A stretch of DNA of 64,000 nucleotides, taken from contig JAMPAK010000001.1 in NCBI GenBank assembly GCA_023667285.1, positions 472,137 through 536,136 on the forward strand, given 5' to 3'. This document shows, piece by piece, positions 45,100 to 54,284 of the stretch (positions are counted from its first letter, which is position 1; every line of letters starts with the position of its first letter). The notes under the pieces are model-generated. The model did not search any database. It saw only the letters and a program-made list of their open reading frames with translations, and was not told the origin of the DNA. The position numbers were made by a program, and so were the translations under genes. The stretch is from Muribaculaceae bacterium (lineage in GTDB: Bacteria; Bacteroidota; Bacteroidia; Bacteroidales; Muribaculaceae).

Positions 45100-45426
45100 T
45101 TATTGATGATTATCTTTGAAACGCTCGCTGTCGCGGCGGTTCTTTTTCGCTATATTATGTCTGATGGCCTCCGTCAGGTCAATCCCGGTCTGGTTTGCTA
45201 TTGCTGTGGCCACCCAGAGCAGGTCGGCCAGTTCATCGGCCAGGGCCTCTTTCGTGGCTTTGTCGCCCGGCTTGGGACGTTGGTCGCCGTAAAGCCGCGC
45301 CATCACACGCGCCACCTCGCCGGTCTCCTCGGCGAGCACAGCGGCATTGGTGAGTTCGGAGAAGTATCCCCCTCCGGTCCCGCTTATCCAGGCATCGACG
45401 GTGTGCTGCAGCTCTTCTATGGTCAT
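45100..45426 (-). CDS. MazG-like nucleotide pyrophosphohydrolase
   Basis: 108 residues. The metal-binding ExxE and ExxD pattern is seen in AVLAEETGEVARVMAR near 29-44 and ALADELADLLWVATAIA near 81-97, as in single-domain MazG/RS21-C6 proteins that clean non-canonical NTPs. Overlaps dtd by 4 bases, so these form dtd-mazG-deoC. Confidence 0.9.
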   Translation of the reverse strand: MTIEELQHTVDAWISGTGGGYFSELTNAAVLAEETGEVARVMARLYGDQRPKPGDKATKEALADELADLLWVATAIANQTGIDLTEAIRHNIAKKNRRDSERFKDNHQ

Positions 45427-45866
45427 TCTGAATTTAAAACAATTGTGACGGGCCCGTCGTTCACGAGAGACACCTCCATGTCGGCTCCGAACACTCCCAT
45501 CTTAGTCTCGCGCCCTGTCAGACGGCTGCACTCCGAGCAGAAGAGTTCATAGAGCGGCACGGCCACATCATGCCCCGCGGCCTCTATATAACTCGGGCGG
45601 TTCCCCTTGCGGGTCGACGCCAGCAGCGTGAACTGGCTCACGGCCAGCATCTCGCCCCCGGTCTGAAGGAGCGACAGGTTCATCACACCCCCCTCATCGT
45701 TGAATATGCGGAGGTTGACAGCCTTGGCTGCCAGGCGCATCACATCCTCAGCTGTGTCGCCCTTGCGGATACCCACAAGAGCGAGCAGTCCCGGCCCTAT
45801 TGCACTATGGATTTTTCCATCAATGCGGACAGATGCACCTGTGACACGTTGCAATACTATTCTCAT
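45423..45866 (-). CDS. dtd: D-aminoacyl-tRNA deacylase
   Basis: 147 residues from the ATG at 45866 (MRIVLQRVTGASVRIDG). Removes D-amino acids from mischarged tRNA. Characteristic SQFTLLASTRKGNRPSY with the substrate-site SQxT and the C-terminal MEVSLVNDGPVTIVL (Gly-cisPro variant reads NDGPVT) are present. The -7 box ends only 6 bases before the start codon, implying a leaderless message. Confidence 0.94.
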   Translation of the reverse strand: MRIVLQRVTGASVRIDGKIHSAIGPGLLALVGIRKGDTAEDVMRLAAKAVNLRIFNDEGGVMNLSLLQTGGEMLAVSQFTLLASTRKGNRPSYIEAAGHDVAVPLYELFCSECSRLTGRETKMGVFGADMEVSLVNDGPVTIVLNSE

Positions 45867-45872
45867 AATGTG

Positions 45873-45952
45873 CAAATGTACGGAAAAAACTTCAAAAGTT
45901 TACGAGACACCCTGCAGAAAGTTTAGGGATTCAGCCAAATATCGTATCTTTG
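45873..45952. promoter_or_regulatory. Divergent promoters with essentially no leaders (dtd and GT4)
   Basis: Minus strand TACATTTG at 45880-45873, six bases before the dtd ATG. Plus strand TTTA at 45922-45925, 19 bases, TATCTTTG at 45945-45952, six bases before the GT4 ATG. With the usual start about 6-7 bases past the box, both messages would begin at or next to the AUG. Confidence 0.6.
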
Positions 45953-45958
45953 CATGTC

Positions 45959-47017
45959 ATGAATGTCCTGATGTGTTGCTCAGACCTCTCCTACAAGGGT
46001 GGGATGGTCTCTGTGGTCAAGAATCTGCTTGAAGCGCTTCCCGCAACGGGAGGTGTCAGTGTGAACTTTGTGCCAACCCACACCGATGGAGGCAAGCCTC
46101 GTCTCATAGCCTGTTTCGCAAAAGCTTATCTAAAGATAGCGCGGATGGCGCGCAGAGGTGAGATTGATGTCGCCCACCTGCATGTGGCAGAGCGCGGAAG
46201 TTTCGTTCGCAAGGGTATTCTTCTCAGGCTGCTGCATCGATATGGGATTCCTGTCGTGCTTCATCATCATGGCGCCGAGTTCGACCCTTGGCATGCTTCA
46301 CTCGGTCCTCGCATGAGACGCTGGGTCAACGACACCCTCACAAAGGCCGATGTCAACATCGTACTGAGCCCCAGGCTTATCCCCATGATTTCCAGTAAGG
46401 CTCCCGAGGCCAGGGTCAAGGCGGTCTACAATGCCGTCCCCACCCCCGTGAGCAACCGCTATCCAGTCTCAGCCCGTGGAGTCCTGCTCCTTGGCCGTCT
46501 TGGCGAGCGCAAAGGCGCCTACGACCTCATAGAGGCCATAAGGATGATAGACACTGAGATTCCTTCTGACATCAGGTTCTATCTATGCGGCGACGGTGAG
46601 GTCGACGAGGTGCGCCGATGGGTCGAAACAGCCGGCCTCTCACACCGTGTGGCCCACATAGGATGGATCGATGGACCCCGGAAGGAGCAGATTCTGTCAG
46701 AGACAATGATAAACGTGCTTCCGTCCTATAATGAGGGCCTCCCCATGACCATCCTCGAGACAATGGCCCGTGGAATCCCCAACATTTCCACTCCCGTAGC
46801 CTCAATCCCTGAGGTGATAACCGATGGTGTGACCGGTCTCCTTGTCAAGCCGGGCGATGTCCCTGCCCTCGCATCTGCGATAAAAAAACTGATAAACGAC
46901 CCCGGCCTGCGGTCAAGAATCTCCGATGCCTCCTTCAGGCAGATACACGAGCGTTTCTCACTCCCCGTCATAGCCGGAGAGATCTTGCAGATTTATCGGG
47001 AACTAAATGAAGATTAA
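45959..47017 (+). CDS. Glycosyltransferase family 4
   Basis: 352 residues from the ATG at 45959. N-terminal half starts VLMCCSDLSYKGGMVSVVKNLL and contains DVAHLHVAERGSFVRKGILL and PVVLHHHGAEFD. The C-terminal half contains GVLLLGRLGERKGAYDLIEAI near 175-195, HIGWIDGPRKEQIL and the GT4 nucleotide-sugar block MINVLPSYNEGLPMTILETMARGIP near 250-274. Isolated glycan gene in a housekeeping setting; donor and acceptor unknown. It runs to within a few bases of the dispersed 43-bp repeat. Confidence 0.9.
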   Translation: MNVLMCCSDLSYKGGMVSVVKNLLEALPATGGVSVNFVPTHTDGGKPRLIACFAKAYLKIARMARRGEIDVAHLHVAERGSFVRKGILLRLLHRYGIPVVLHHHGAEFDPWHASLGPRMRRWVNDTLTKADVNIVLSPRLIPMISSKAPEARVKAVYNAVPTPVSNRYPVSARGVLLLGRLGERKGAYDLIEAIRMIDTEIPSDIRFYLCGDGEVDEVRRWVETAGLSHRVAHIGWIDGPRKEQILSETMINVLPSYNEGLPMTILETMARGIPNISTPVASIPEVITDGVTGLLVKPGDVPALASAIKKLINDPGLRSRISDASFRQIHERFSLPVIAGEILQIYRELNED

Positions 47018-47021
47018 AAAA

Positions 47022-47064
47022 ACATAGAAATGTTTACCATGTTATTTTTTAATCGTCATTAAAG
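47022..47064 (+). repeat. Partial copy of the MITE-like element
   Basis: Matches the right arm of the palindromic element at 53078-53236 (ACATAGAAA..GTTTACCA.GTTATTTTTTAATCGTCA) with few mismatches and also ends next to a TAA. It fills the gap between convergent GT4 and queA and supplies the queA stop codon. Confidence 0.7.
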
Positions 47065-48267
47065 AAATAGACAGGCATCCCCATAGGAAAGGAACCGATA
47101 ATCCCCCTCGAGGGCATGGTCATAGAGGTTGCGCCACCCGCCGTTGTCACCCAGGAAAGCCGACACAAGAAGCAGCAGGGTGGAGCGTGGCTGATGGAAA
47201 TTGGTCACCATCCCCTTCACGATGCGATATCTGTAGCCCGGCGCTATCATGAGCCTTGTCGAAGCCACAAACGAAGGCCCCTCAAATGTTGGCAGAAGTG
47301 CCTTCATGGCCTCTGCCATACTGAGAGAGGGATGATTGTCGCCATATGGATACCACTGCGGCAGTTCATTGGGCTGCACCCCCTCTGATGCCATGCACCC
47401 CAGATGATAAAGGCTCTCCAGAGTGCGCACAGAGGTGGTCCCCACTGCGATGACCCGCCGGTCTGTCGAGGCGAGTTCCTCGATGAGCGTGCGCGGCACT
47501 GAGATGAACTCGCTGTGCATCTCATGTTCACCGATAGTGTCCGACTTGACCGGTTGGAATGTCCCTGCGCCCACATGCAGTGTGATCTCACGCCTCAATA
47601 TCCCTCGCTTGTCAATAGCCTCGAGCACCGACGGTGTGAAGTGCAGTCCGGCTGTCGGAGCCGCCACAGAGCCGTCGATGTGTGAGTACACGGTCTGATA
47701 GTCAGATGAGTCTGATTCCTCTGTGGGCCGGTTGAGATAAGGAGGAATGGGAATCTCCCCTATGGCAGAGATGATCGATGAGAATGTCACCCCCTGATTG
47801 TCCCAGTCAAACCTCACCACTGATGCGTTTCCGCGGCGCTCTGTGCGTGTGGCCGTGAGGACAACCTCCCGCCCTTCCACATTCACATGGGCTGTTAGCG
47901 ACCCCTCCTTCCATCGCTTGCTGTTGCCCACAAAGCATATCCACGAACACCCGGTGGTCGAGGCGAAGTTCACGGCATAGTCGGCAGGGCTCTCAGGCTC
48001 GAGACAGAATATCTCGATGAGCGCGCCCGTCGAGTCTGCCCCCTTGCGGAAGCGCAGGCGCGCGTTGATGACACGGGTGTTGTTGTAGACAAGCATCGAG
48101 TCAGCCGGCAGCAACGACGGGAGTGCATCGAAGCGCGTGTCTTCGATATGCCCGTCAGCATGGCGCACCAGCAAGAGGCATTTGTCGCGCTCAGCCAGAG
48201 GGTGGGAGGCTATGCGCCCGTCGGGGAGAGGATAATCGTAGAGGTCTATTCTAATATCCTTGATCAT
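47059..48267 (-). CDS. queA: S-adenosylmethionine:tRNA ribosyltransferase-isomerase
   Basis: Transfers and isomerises the ribosyl of SAM onto preQ1-tRNA to make epoxyqueuosine. 402 residues from the ATG at 48267; this start avoids overlap with the upstream gene. The long Bacteroidales form with YDYPLPDGRIASHPLAERDKCLLL at the start, VYNNTRVINARL, PPYL.R, YQTVY, PTAGLHFTP near 215-223, LHVGAGTFQPVKSD near 241-254, and NFHQPRSTLLLLVSAF near 362-377. Its last codons fall in the 47022-47064 repeat. Confidence 0.94.
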   Translation of the reverse strand: MIKDIRIDLYDYPLPDGRIASHPLAERDKCLLLVRHADGHIEDTRFDALPSLLPADSMLVYNNTRVINARLRFRKGADSTGALIEIFCLEPESPADYAVNFASTTGCSWICFVGNSKRWKEGSLTAHVNVEGREVVLTATRTERRGNASVVRFDWDNQGVTFSSIISAIGEIPIPPYLNRPTEESDSSDYQTVYSHIDGSVAAPTAGLHFTPSVLEAIDKRGILRREITLHVGAGTFQPVKSDTIGEHEMHSEFISVPRTLIEELASTDRRVIAVGTTSVRTLESLYHLGCMASEGVQPNELPQWYPYGDNHPSLSMAEAMKALLPTFEGPSFVASTRLMIAPGYRYRIVKGMVTNFHQPRSTLLLLVSAFLGDNGGWRNLYDHALEGDYRFLSYGDACLFL

Positions 48268-48277
48268 CGCGGTTGGT

Positions 48278-50038
48278 TCAGAATTTATATGATGCGCCAA
48301 TCAGGGCAGTCACACCCTGCGAGGGCCTGAAGCCTATCTCCTGCCACTTGCGCGAGAGGAGGTTCTCACCGCTCACAAACAATGTGAGCCGCTTGGTGTA
48401 GCGCCACGATGCTGCCAGGCGCAGGTTCGCCACAGTCCCCAGGCTGATGCGCTCAGGGGCATAATATGTCGTGGTCGCCTCATCTGCGGAGCCGTAGTCA
48501 TATCCATAGAGCGCTCTTCCTGAGCGGAGCTCAAATCCGGCAGTGACGGCCAGGGGCTTAAGAGGACGCACTGTAACCTCGGCGTTCAGCACATTGCGTG
48601 CCCTGTCGCGCCACTCATACCATCCCTTGAACTGCTTCGACGGCGCTGTGGCCCAGCCAACGCTCGCCTCGATGTTGCGTCCGTTGTCATAGCGCAGGTC
48701 CACTCCGGCCTTGTATCCCTTGAGATCCAGACGCTCGAAGGCGGCGCCTCCGTTCAATATGCTGTATGTCTCAACGGGCATGAGCCACCCGTCTGTCTTG
48801 GCCCAGTTGAAATATCCCTCCACGGTGAAGTTGAGGAACGGACCGAACGTCAGGCGTCCACCCAGGTCGTAGGGGAGGCGTGAGGAACCGTAGGCAAGCG
48901 AGGTGTTGAGATAAGGGGTCACCCCTTCATAGAGCGACCCTACGCTGTTGAGCACCGTCCCACCCTTGGCCTTGAACTCTATGCCGAAAATCTGTGATGG
49001 CATCCAGGCCAGAGTGACATCCGGAGCAAAGTTAAGTGCCTTGCCCGACTTTATGGCCACATCCATCACCGCACCGATGGTGACAGAGGTGGCTCCGTTG
49101 CGGTTCACAAACCGCGGCCTCACGGAGAAGATGCCTGAGGTGGCGCCGTCGACGGCTGAGATGTCATTGATTGTATAGGGAATCCGGGCTGACAGGTGGT
49201 CTCCCGTGTGGAGCATGTGGAGGTCAAGGTCGAGTGCCACATGCGAGGTCTCACCCACGGCCAGCGACCCCGTGCCCCCCACTCCGAAAAGGCTCTGCCC
49301 CACAAGGTCTCTGTCTAGCAGCGTCAGGTCAATCACATCGTGCGCTGACGTAGCCTTGGTGAAGGCAAATCGGTTGAACTTCGCGCGTATCGAGTAGTCA
49401 AGCCCCTCGGCCGATGAGGAGTATGACGCATTCACATTGAAATGTGATGAGGCATGTGAGTAGTCATCAATGCCGTTCCCTTTCTCGCTCCAAAGGTTAT
49501 GGTAGCCATATGTATAGTCGATTCCGGCATCCAGAATGGCGCGCGACCCTATTGTCTGGTGCAGGTCAACCCCGGCGGTAGCCGTGTGGTCGCGCCACAG
49601 CATCTTGTGAGGTTTCGCCCCTGTCAGTGGTGCCGTGCGTCCGCGGTGATAGAGTCGCCCGTCATACTGTCCCCATAGCGACAGGCGTGTGCGGTCGTTG
49701 TCGACAAGCCGATAGCCCGCAGAGACGGCTGCGTTGAGAAGCGGGAAGATTCCGCCGGTCACATAGCCTCTGGTGTCAGGCGCCGCGTCAGGGTCGGCCC
49801 ATGCTGCCGGCTCGAGGGTGGAGATGACCCCCGGGACACGTGTCGACACGACCTTGGGACTGTAGGGGAGTGCGGTCTTCGACAGAGCAGGGAGTTGGAC
49901 CTGCGGGAGTATGGGGATACGCGCCGCCTCGCGCAACACCGGCGCCGTCTCCTGGTCTACGTTGATATCCTGGTGGAGTGTCTGGGCGCCCGCCGCCAGA
50001 GGAAGCGTCGCGAGGATTGATATGATTGTCTTTCGCAT
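48278..50038 (-). CDS. Outer-membrane beta-barrel protein (TonB-dependent receptor-like)
   Basis: 586 residues from the ATG at 50038. Signal peptide (RKTIISILATLPLAAGAQTL), no plug domain, a short linker (residues 25-95), then many amphipathic strands ending with FVSGENLLSRKWQEIGFRPSQGVTALIGASYKF, a TonB-receptor-like C-terminal with final Phe. It starts 15 bases after the stop of the TPR gene, an arrangement that suggests the two work together at the cell envelope. Cargo unknown. Confidence 0.82.
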   Translation of the reverse strand: MRKTIISILATLPLAAGAQTLHQDINVDQETAPVLREAARIPILPQVQLPALSKTALPYSPKVVSTRVPGVISTLEPAAWADPDAAPDTRGYVTGGIFPLLNAAVSAGYRLVDNDRTRLSLWGQYDGRLYHRGRTAPLTGAKPHKMLWRDHTATAGVDLHQTIGSRAILDAGIDYTYGYHNLWSEKGNGIDDYSHASSHFNVNASYSSSAEGLDYSIRAKFNRFAFTKATSAHDVIDLTLLDRDLVGQSLFGVGGTGSLAVGETSHVALDLDLHMLHTGDHLSARIPYTINDISAVDGATSGIFSVRPRFVNRNGATSVTIGAVMDVAIKSGKALNFAPDVTLAWMPSQIFGIEFKAKGGTVLNSVGSLYEGVTPYLNTSLAYGSSRLPYDLGGRLTFGPFLNFTVEGYFNWAKTDGWLMPVETYSILNGGAAFERLDLKGYKAGVDLRYDNGRNIEASVGWATAPSKQFKGWYEWRDRARNVLNAEVTVRPLKPLAVTAGFELRSGRALYGYDYGSADEATTTYYAPERISLGTVANLRLAASWRYTKRLTLFVSGENLLSRKWQEIGFRPSQGVTALIGASYKF

Positions 50039-50052
50039 TTTGTCTTTCTGTT

Positions 50053-53000
50053 TCAACCGTTGATTTTTATCCTGTTATCAATCATCTCGAAGATGTCGGC
50101 CTCCGTGCCTGGATAGTTCGAGCGGAGCGACTTGAGATACTCGTCAGCCTCAAACTTCTTCCCCTGCTTGCGCAGAATGTCGCTGTAGAGGATAAATCCT
50201 CTCGCCAGCCAGTAGGCCTGGGGAGTGTCAGATGATATCAGTTTGTCTGCCACAGTGAAGGCAGCGTCGGTCTTTCCGGCATCGAAGAGCGCCTGGGCAT
50301 GGTGATATGCAGCCCTGGCACCATATGGAGAGCGCAGGTCCCTCTCAAGAAGTTCCCAGTCAGCATATGCCTCATCGCGGTTACCCAGGCGGTTGTTGGC
50401 CATGGCGCGGAGGAATCTGATCTCCTCCGTCTCACCCGATGAGGCTGCCGCTGTCGAGGCCAGCATCTTGTCGGCTGTGGCCACGACCTCGGCATAGCGC
50501 CCCAGGTCTGAGGCCGTGCGGATGATTCCGGTGCGGGCTTCCCCGAGCATGTTCGACCCCGAGGCTTTGCTCTCAAGCTCAAGGAACGAGCTGTGGGCTA
50601 TCTCAGTCTTGCCCATCTCCATCTCAGCCTTGGCCTTGATGAGCAGGGCTTCCTCAGCCACCTCAGCGTCAGGATGTCCCAGAAGCACCTGGGTGGCATA
50701 GCCCTGGGCTGTCCGCGAGTCCCCTGCATTCCATGCGCTCTCAGCCAGATAGTAGAGAGCCTGTGCCCTCGATGCCCCTGACGGATAGTCGGCTATGTAT
50801 GACGACAGACCGGCTGTGGCGCCGCTCGACACATAAGCATTCTCAGCAGCCTGCCATGCGCTCTGCTCAATCTCAGATGCATCATAGCGCGGCGCGCCGG
50901 GCACGGAGGCAAGGAACCCCACGAGCTCATCGAGCTTGCCGTCGGCCGCATATATCTGCCTGAGGTCATCGGCGGCTATGCGTGCCTCCTCAGAGGTGGG
51001 AAAGGTGGTGATCACTTTGCGGTAAGTCTCTATCCCCTTCTTGCGGTCGCCTGAGTTGATATATGTGATGGCCAGTTGCAGATAGCCGTTGCGCCCCGGG
51101 GCGGTCGATGGATAAAGTCTCACAAGTTCGTTGTATGTCCTGATGGCAGCCGATGTCGACCCCGTGGCGCTCTGTGTCTCTGCCTTCTCCAGCATAGCCT
51201 GAGGCACAAGCCCCGACGATGGGAAGGCCGCTATCATCTTGTCGAGCGTCGAGAGTTTCCCCGGATAGTCTCTGAGATGCCCCTTCATCACCGCGCTCTG
51301 GAACAGCGGATAGTCACCTGCGGCGGGCTTGAGGGTGTAGGCGCGCTCATAGTCCTTGAGAGCGGCCTCATAGTCCTCCTCATAATACAGGCAGTCCCCC
51401 AGACGGTTGTATATGTCAGGCAGAAGATTGGCACGGGTCTCCGGGTCGAGCCTTCCGGCCTCCTGGGCGGCCTTTGTGAAGTCTGTGGCCGCATCTGCAA
51501 ATTCCTCCTGCGCAAACCTTGTGTAGCCCAGTCCATAGCGGGCCAGGGCAGTCCCCTCAGTCGTATCCCCCAGCGGATTGGAGAGATAAGCAAGATATGA
51601 GGAGGCTGCGCGGTCATAGTCTCCGCGCGCATACTGTGCGTCACCCAGCCAGAGGTCACACTGGCGGCTTATCGTGGCATCTCCCTCGATGGACCGCGCC
51701 TCGGTGAGGTCGCGCAGAGCCTCCCCGGTCTTCCCTGCAGCCAGCGCACGGGTCCCAAGCACAAACAGCGCCCGCTGCTTGGCTCTGGTCATCGCCGCCG
51801 TTGGGCGTCCCACACGCCTGATGGCGGCCAGGGCGCTCTCATAGTCGTTGTCGGTCATATATCCCTCAACGATATAGCGCTCTACCTCAGGTGCATATGC
51901 ACTGCGCGGATATTCCTTGAGAAATTGTTCGAGCAGGGCCACTGAATTGCCGAAGGGGATTCTTCCGCCGTCGAGCCTGGCCACAGCATAGTTATAGAAG
52001 GCTTCTTCACGAACCTTAGGGTCAAAGTCCATCCCATAAGCCTTCCCGAAAGCCATCATGGCCGACGATTTGTCACCTCGCTTCATATAGGCTTGCCCCA
52101 GATAAAGCCATGCGCTCTGGCCCATGGCTGAGGGGGAGTCCGTGGCCTGCTGCAGCAGTTTGATGGCTGCGTCCGTATCACCCTTGGCATACTCGTCAGT
52201 GCCAAGGATATAGAACGCCGATGGCTGGGGCGTCTTGGCCTCAGCGCAGTATTTCCACAGATAGGGGATAGCCTCGCGCGTACGCCCGAGATTGTAGAGC
52301 GACTCACCCGCCAGGCGGTTGCATTCAGGGATAAACTCCTTCACCGCCCCATCCGCCAGCATAGCCTGAGCATCCTTGAGCGACTTCTCATAGTCACCCT
52401 GCGCGTATTCAATCTGGGCTATGTAGTAAGGAGCAGCATTCCCCGGCGCCGTAGTGGTGTCCGCCTGCCTCAGATAGTCGAGGGCCACCTTGTAGTCTCC
52501 CGAGGCATATGCCAGATATCCAATGTAGAACCGCGCCGTGTCGCGCCACGCATCCTTTCCCAGCAGCGTGCGGAAAAGTTGTTCGGCCGTCTTGCTCTCA
52601 CCCAGCAGCATGTAGGCATAGGCCATGCGGAAATTCATCTCGTCACACCTTCCCGGTGTCAGCGCCATCGGATTGATCTTCTCATACACCGCCAGCGAGG
52701 CCGCATAGTCTCCGCGGTCCCACCGATAGTCCCCTATCAGGCTCGCCACCTCAGCGCGTCGAGGAGACACCGGATATTCCCCCAGAAACCTCTCAAGCAG
52801 AGGCAGCGCATCATCATCGCCCGCGCGCAGTGTGGCAAGCCCCATATAGTAGAGGGCCTCCTCACGCTCGGCCGCCGTGGCAGGCATGGAATACAAGCGA
52901 GCAAGTTGGTCGATGCAGCCGCCATAGTTGCGGTCATTCTCAAGCATGGCTATGGCGCGGTCCAGATAGCCACGTGCATCAGGATTGTTTATTTGGGCAT

Positions 53001-53055
53001 CCGTCGAGGCCGCTGCAGCCCCAAGGACAGTGGTCAGTAGAATCAGACGTTTCAT
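50053..53055 (-). CDS. Large tetratricopeptide repeat protein, exported
   Basis: 1000 residues from the ATG at 53055 (MKRLILLTTVLGAAAASTDAQ, a signal peptide). The body consists of some 20 or more TPR units such as EEALYYMGLATLRAGDDDALPLLERFL, AAPYYIAQIEYAQGDYEKSLKDAQ and AQALYYLAESAWNAGDSRTAQGY. Resembles periplasmic scaffolds of the BamD/YbgF sort but much longer. The reading back to 53145 would run through the promoter and the MITE end and is rejected. Confidence 0.88.
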   Translation of the reverse strand: MKRLILLTTVLGAAAASTDAQINNPDARGYLDRAIAMLENDRNYGGCIDQLARLYSMPATAAEREEALYYMGLATLRAGDDDALPLLERFLGEYPVSPRRAEVASLIGDYRWDRGDYAASLAVYEKINPMALTPGRCDEMNFRMAYAYMLLGESKTAEQLFRTLLGKDAWRDTARFYIGYLAYASGDYKVALDYLRQADTTTAPGNAAPYYIAQIEYAQGDYEKSLKDAQAMLADGAVKEFIPECNRLAGESLYNLGRTREAIPYLWKYCAEAKTPQPSAFYILGTDEYAKGDTDAAIKLLQQATDSPSAMGQSAWLYLGQAYMKRGDKSSAMMAFGKAYGMDFDPKVREEAFYNYAVARLDGGRIPFGNSVALLEQFLKEYPRSAYAPEVERYIVEGYMTDNDYESALAAIRRVGRPTAAMTRAKQRALFVLGTRALAAGKTGEALRDLTEARSIEGDATISRQCDLWLGDAQYARGDYDRAASSYLAYLSNPLGDTTEGTALARYGLGYTRFAQEEFADAATDFTKAAQEAGRLDPETRANLLPDIYNRLGDCLYYEEDYEAALKDYERAYTLKPAAGDYPLFQSAVMKGHLRDYPGKLSTLDKMIAAFPSSGLVPQAMLEKAETQSATGSTSAAIRTYNELVRLYPSTAPGRNGYLQLAITYINSGDRKKGIETYRKVITTFPTSEEARIAADDLRQIYAADGKLDELVGFLASVPGAPRYDASEIEQSAWQAAENAYVSSGATAGLSSYIADYPSGASRAQALYYLAESAWNAGDSRTAQGYATQVLLGHPDAEVAEEALLIKAKAEMEMGKTEIAHSSFLELESKASGSNMLGEARTGIIRTASDLGRYAEVVATADKMLASTAAASSGETEEIRFLRAMANNRLGNRDEAYADWELLERDLRSPYGARAAYHHAQALFDAGKTDAAFTVADKLISSDTPQAYWLARGFILYSDILRKQGKKFEADEYLKSLRSNYPGTEADIFEMIDNRIKING

Positions 53056-53060
53056 ATCTG

Positions 53061-53068
53061 CAAAATTA
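53061..53068 (-). promoter_or_regulatory. -7 box of the TPR-barrel operon
   Basis: Minus-strand TAATTTTG, five bases before the ATG at 53055, again implying a leaderless or nearly leaderless message. The MITE-like element begins 9 bases upstream of the box, so its terminal bases serve as the -33 region. Confidence 0.5.
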
Positions 53069-53077
53069 CACAAATAA

Positions 53078-53236
53078 GTGACGATTAAAAAATAACTTGA
53101 TAAAAATTTCGTATATGTTATTTGTGAAGATTTACTTTTGAACAAGCACGAGTTTAGCGAGCTAAATGACTGCTTGGAAAAAGTTAAGATTCATAAATTA
53201 CATAGAAAAGTTTGCCAAGTTATTTTTAATCGTCAC
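53078..53236. mobile_element. MITE-like palindromic element, 159 bp
   Basis: Arms of about 79 bp run as an imperfect inverted repeat. The outer ends are GTGACGATTAAAAA...TTTTTAATCGTCAC, the inner part includes CAAGCA/TGCTTG and TTTAGC/GCTAAA around 53159. Both ends are flanked by TAA (53075-53077 and 53237-53239), consistent with a 3-bp target duplication. It has no ORF. It separates the TPR gene's promoter from the 3' end of the MG2 gene. A partial relative lies at 47022-47064. Confidence 0.75.
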
Positions 53237-53273
53237 TAAGATCAAACGTCCCTATCCTGCAGCCAAAAAATCT

Positions 53274-54284
53274 CTACTTGTTGTAGAACTTTCTGGTCGA
53301 GAGAATCTGCCCGCTCTTTTTGTCGACAAGCGTCAGCGTCACCATCCCCTCATACAGCGACGACGACTCGATGGCTATGCTGCTCTCCGATGGTTGCATG
53401 GTCGACATCTTGCCCCTGTTCACAATGATGAGCTCCATATCCTCCGGACTGCAGTTGTTGCAGTCAACCCCGATATAGACCTTCCCCTTCCTCTGCTTCA
53501 CATGCAGGATGGCCCCCGTCTCCCTTATATCCTTGATCTCACTCTGCCCATACATCCCTCGCGGAGTGTATGCCTCCAGAATATAGCGCCGCCCCTTCAG
53601 GGGAGTGAAAAGCACCTCGCCATATCCACCTATCTCCGTCTCCCCATATGTTATAATCGAGTCAGTCTCAGCATCAATCAGCCTCACCTCAGCGCTCTGC
53701 GGATAACGCTCAGTGTCAGTGATGAGAAACGTCAGTGTCTGCAGGCGGTCGGTGAGCAGCGCTCCCCCCTCCGGACAGACATTCACCCTCAGCCTGTCAT
53801 CGCGTTCAGCGATCCTGGCGTCCTCCTCGTCCGTGTCGCCAACCACCGAGAACTCCCTGTAGGCAAAGTTGCGCTCACTGAAGTTGGTCATCCACCGCGT
53901 GTAGGCCACGAGCATATAATAGCCCGCCTTGATGTCATATTCCAGAGGGATAGCGTTGGCAAACACTCCCATCGAGTCAGCCTTGATCTTATACCTCCTC
54001 ATGAGCGTATCTGCCTTGCAGTCATGCAGCTCCACATACACGAATTTCGACCTGTCCTTAGGATAGAGCGGACTGGTCGAGGGGATATTTGTAGCCCCGT
54101 CCACAAGATTGCACCTGAACCACACAGTGTCACCCTTCGCATAAAACGGCTGGTTTATCTGGATATATATCTTCTCGCGTGGAATCTCATCCTGATGCCA
54201 CGTTTCAACCCCCTTGTCCTCAGTCAGTGCAAACGCCCACTGCGCCACTATCATCAATAAGGCTATTGCCAATGGATATTTCAT
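53274..54284 (-). CDS. MG2 (macroglobulin-like) half-protein, exported
   Basis: 336 residues from the ATG at 54284, signal peptide MKYPLAIALLMIVAQWAFA. Shows the N-terminal modules of large Bacteroidales MG2/TonB-plug proteins: EKIYIQINQPFYAKGDTVWFRCNL near 36-59, KFVYVELHD, MRRYKIKADSMGVFANAIPL, YYMLVAYTRWM, CPEGGALL, and MVTLTLVDKKSGQIL near the end. Typical members run 800 or more residues with a plug/carboxypeptidase-like C-terminal half; here the protein stops at residue 336, 38 bases before the MITE-like element. A stand-alone half encoded elsewhere in the operon (58614-60020) resembles the missing part. Confidence 0.75.
   Translation of the reverse strand: MKYPLAIALLMIVAQWAFALTEDKGVETWHQDEIPREKIYIQINQPFYAKGDTVWFRCNLVDGATNIPSTSPLYPKDRSKFVYVELHDCKADTLMRRYKIKADSMGVFANAIPLEYDIKAGYYMLVAYTRWMTNFSERNFAYREFSVVGDTDEEDARIAERDDRLRVNVCPEGGALLTDRLQTLTFLITDTERYPQSAEVRLIDAETDSIITYGETEIGGYGEVLFTPLKGRRYILEAYTPRGMYGQSEIKDIRETGAILHVKQRKGKVYIGVDCNNCSPEDMELIIVNRGKMSTMQPSESSIAIESSSLYEGMVTLTLVDKKSGQILSTRKFYNK

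Noticed and set aside
53166-54260. 364-codon plus-strand reading opposite the MG2 gene
   Set aside because: Antisense shadow; the minus-strand product has a signal peptide and MG2 motifs, this one has none and begins inside the MITE-like element.
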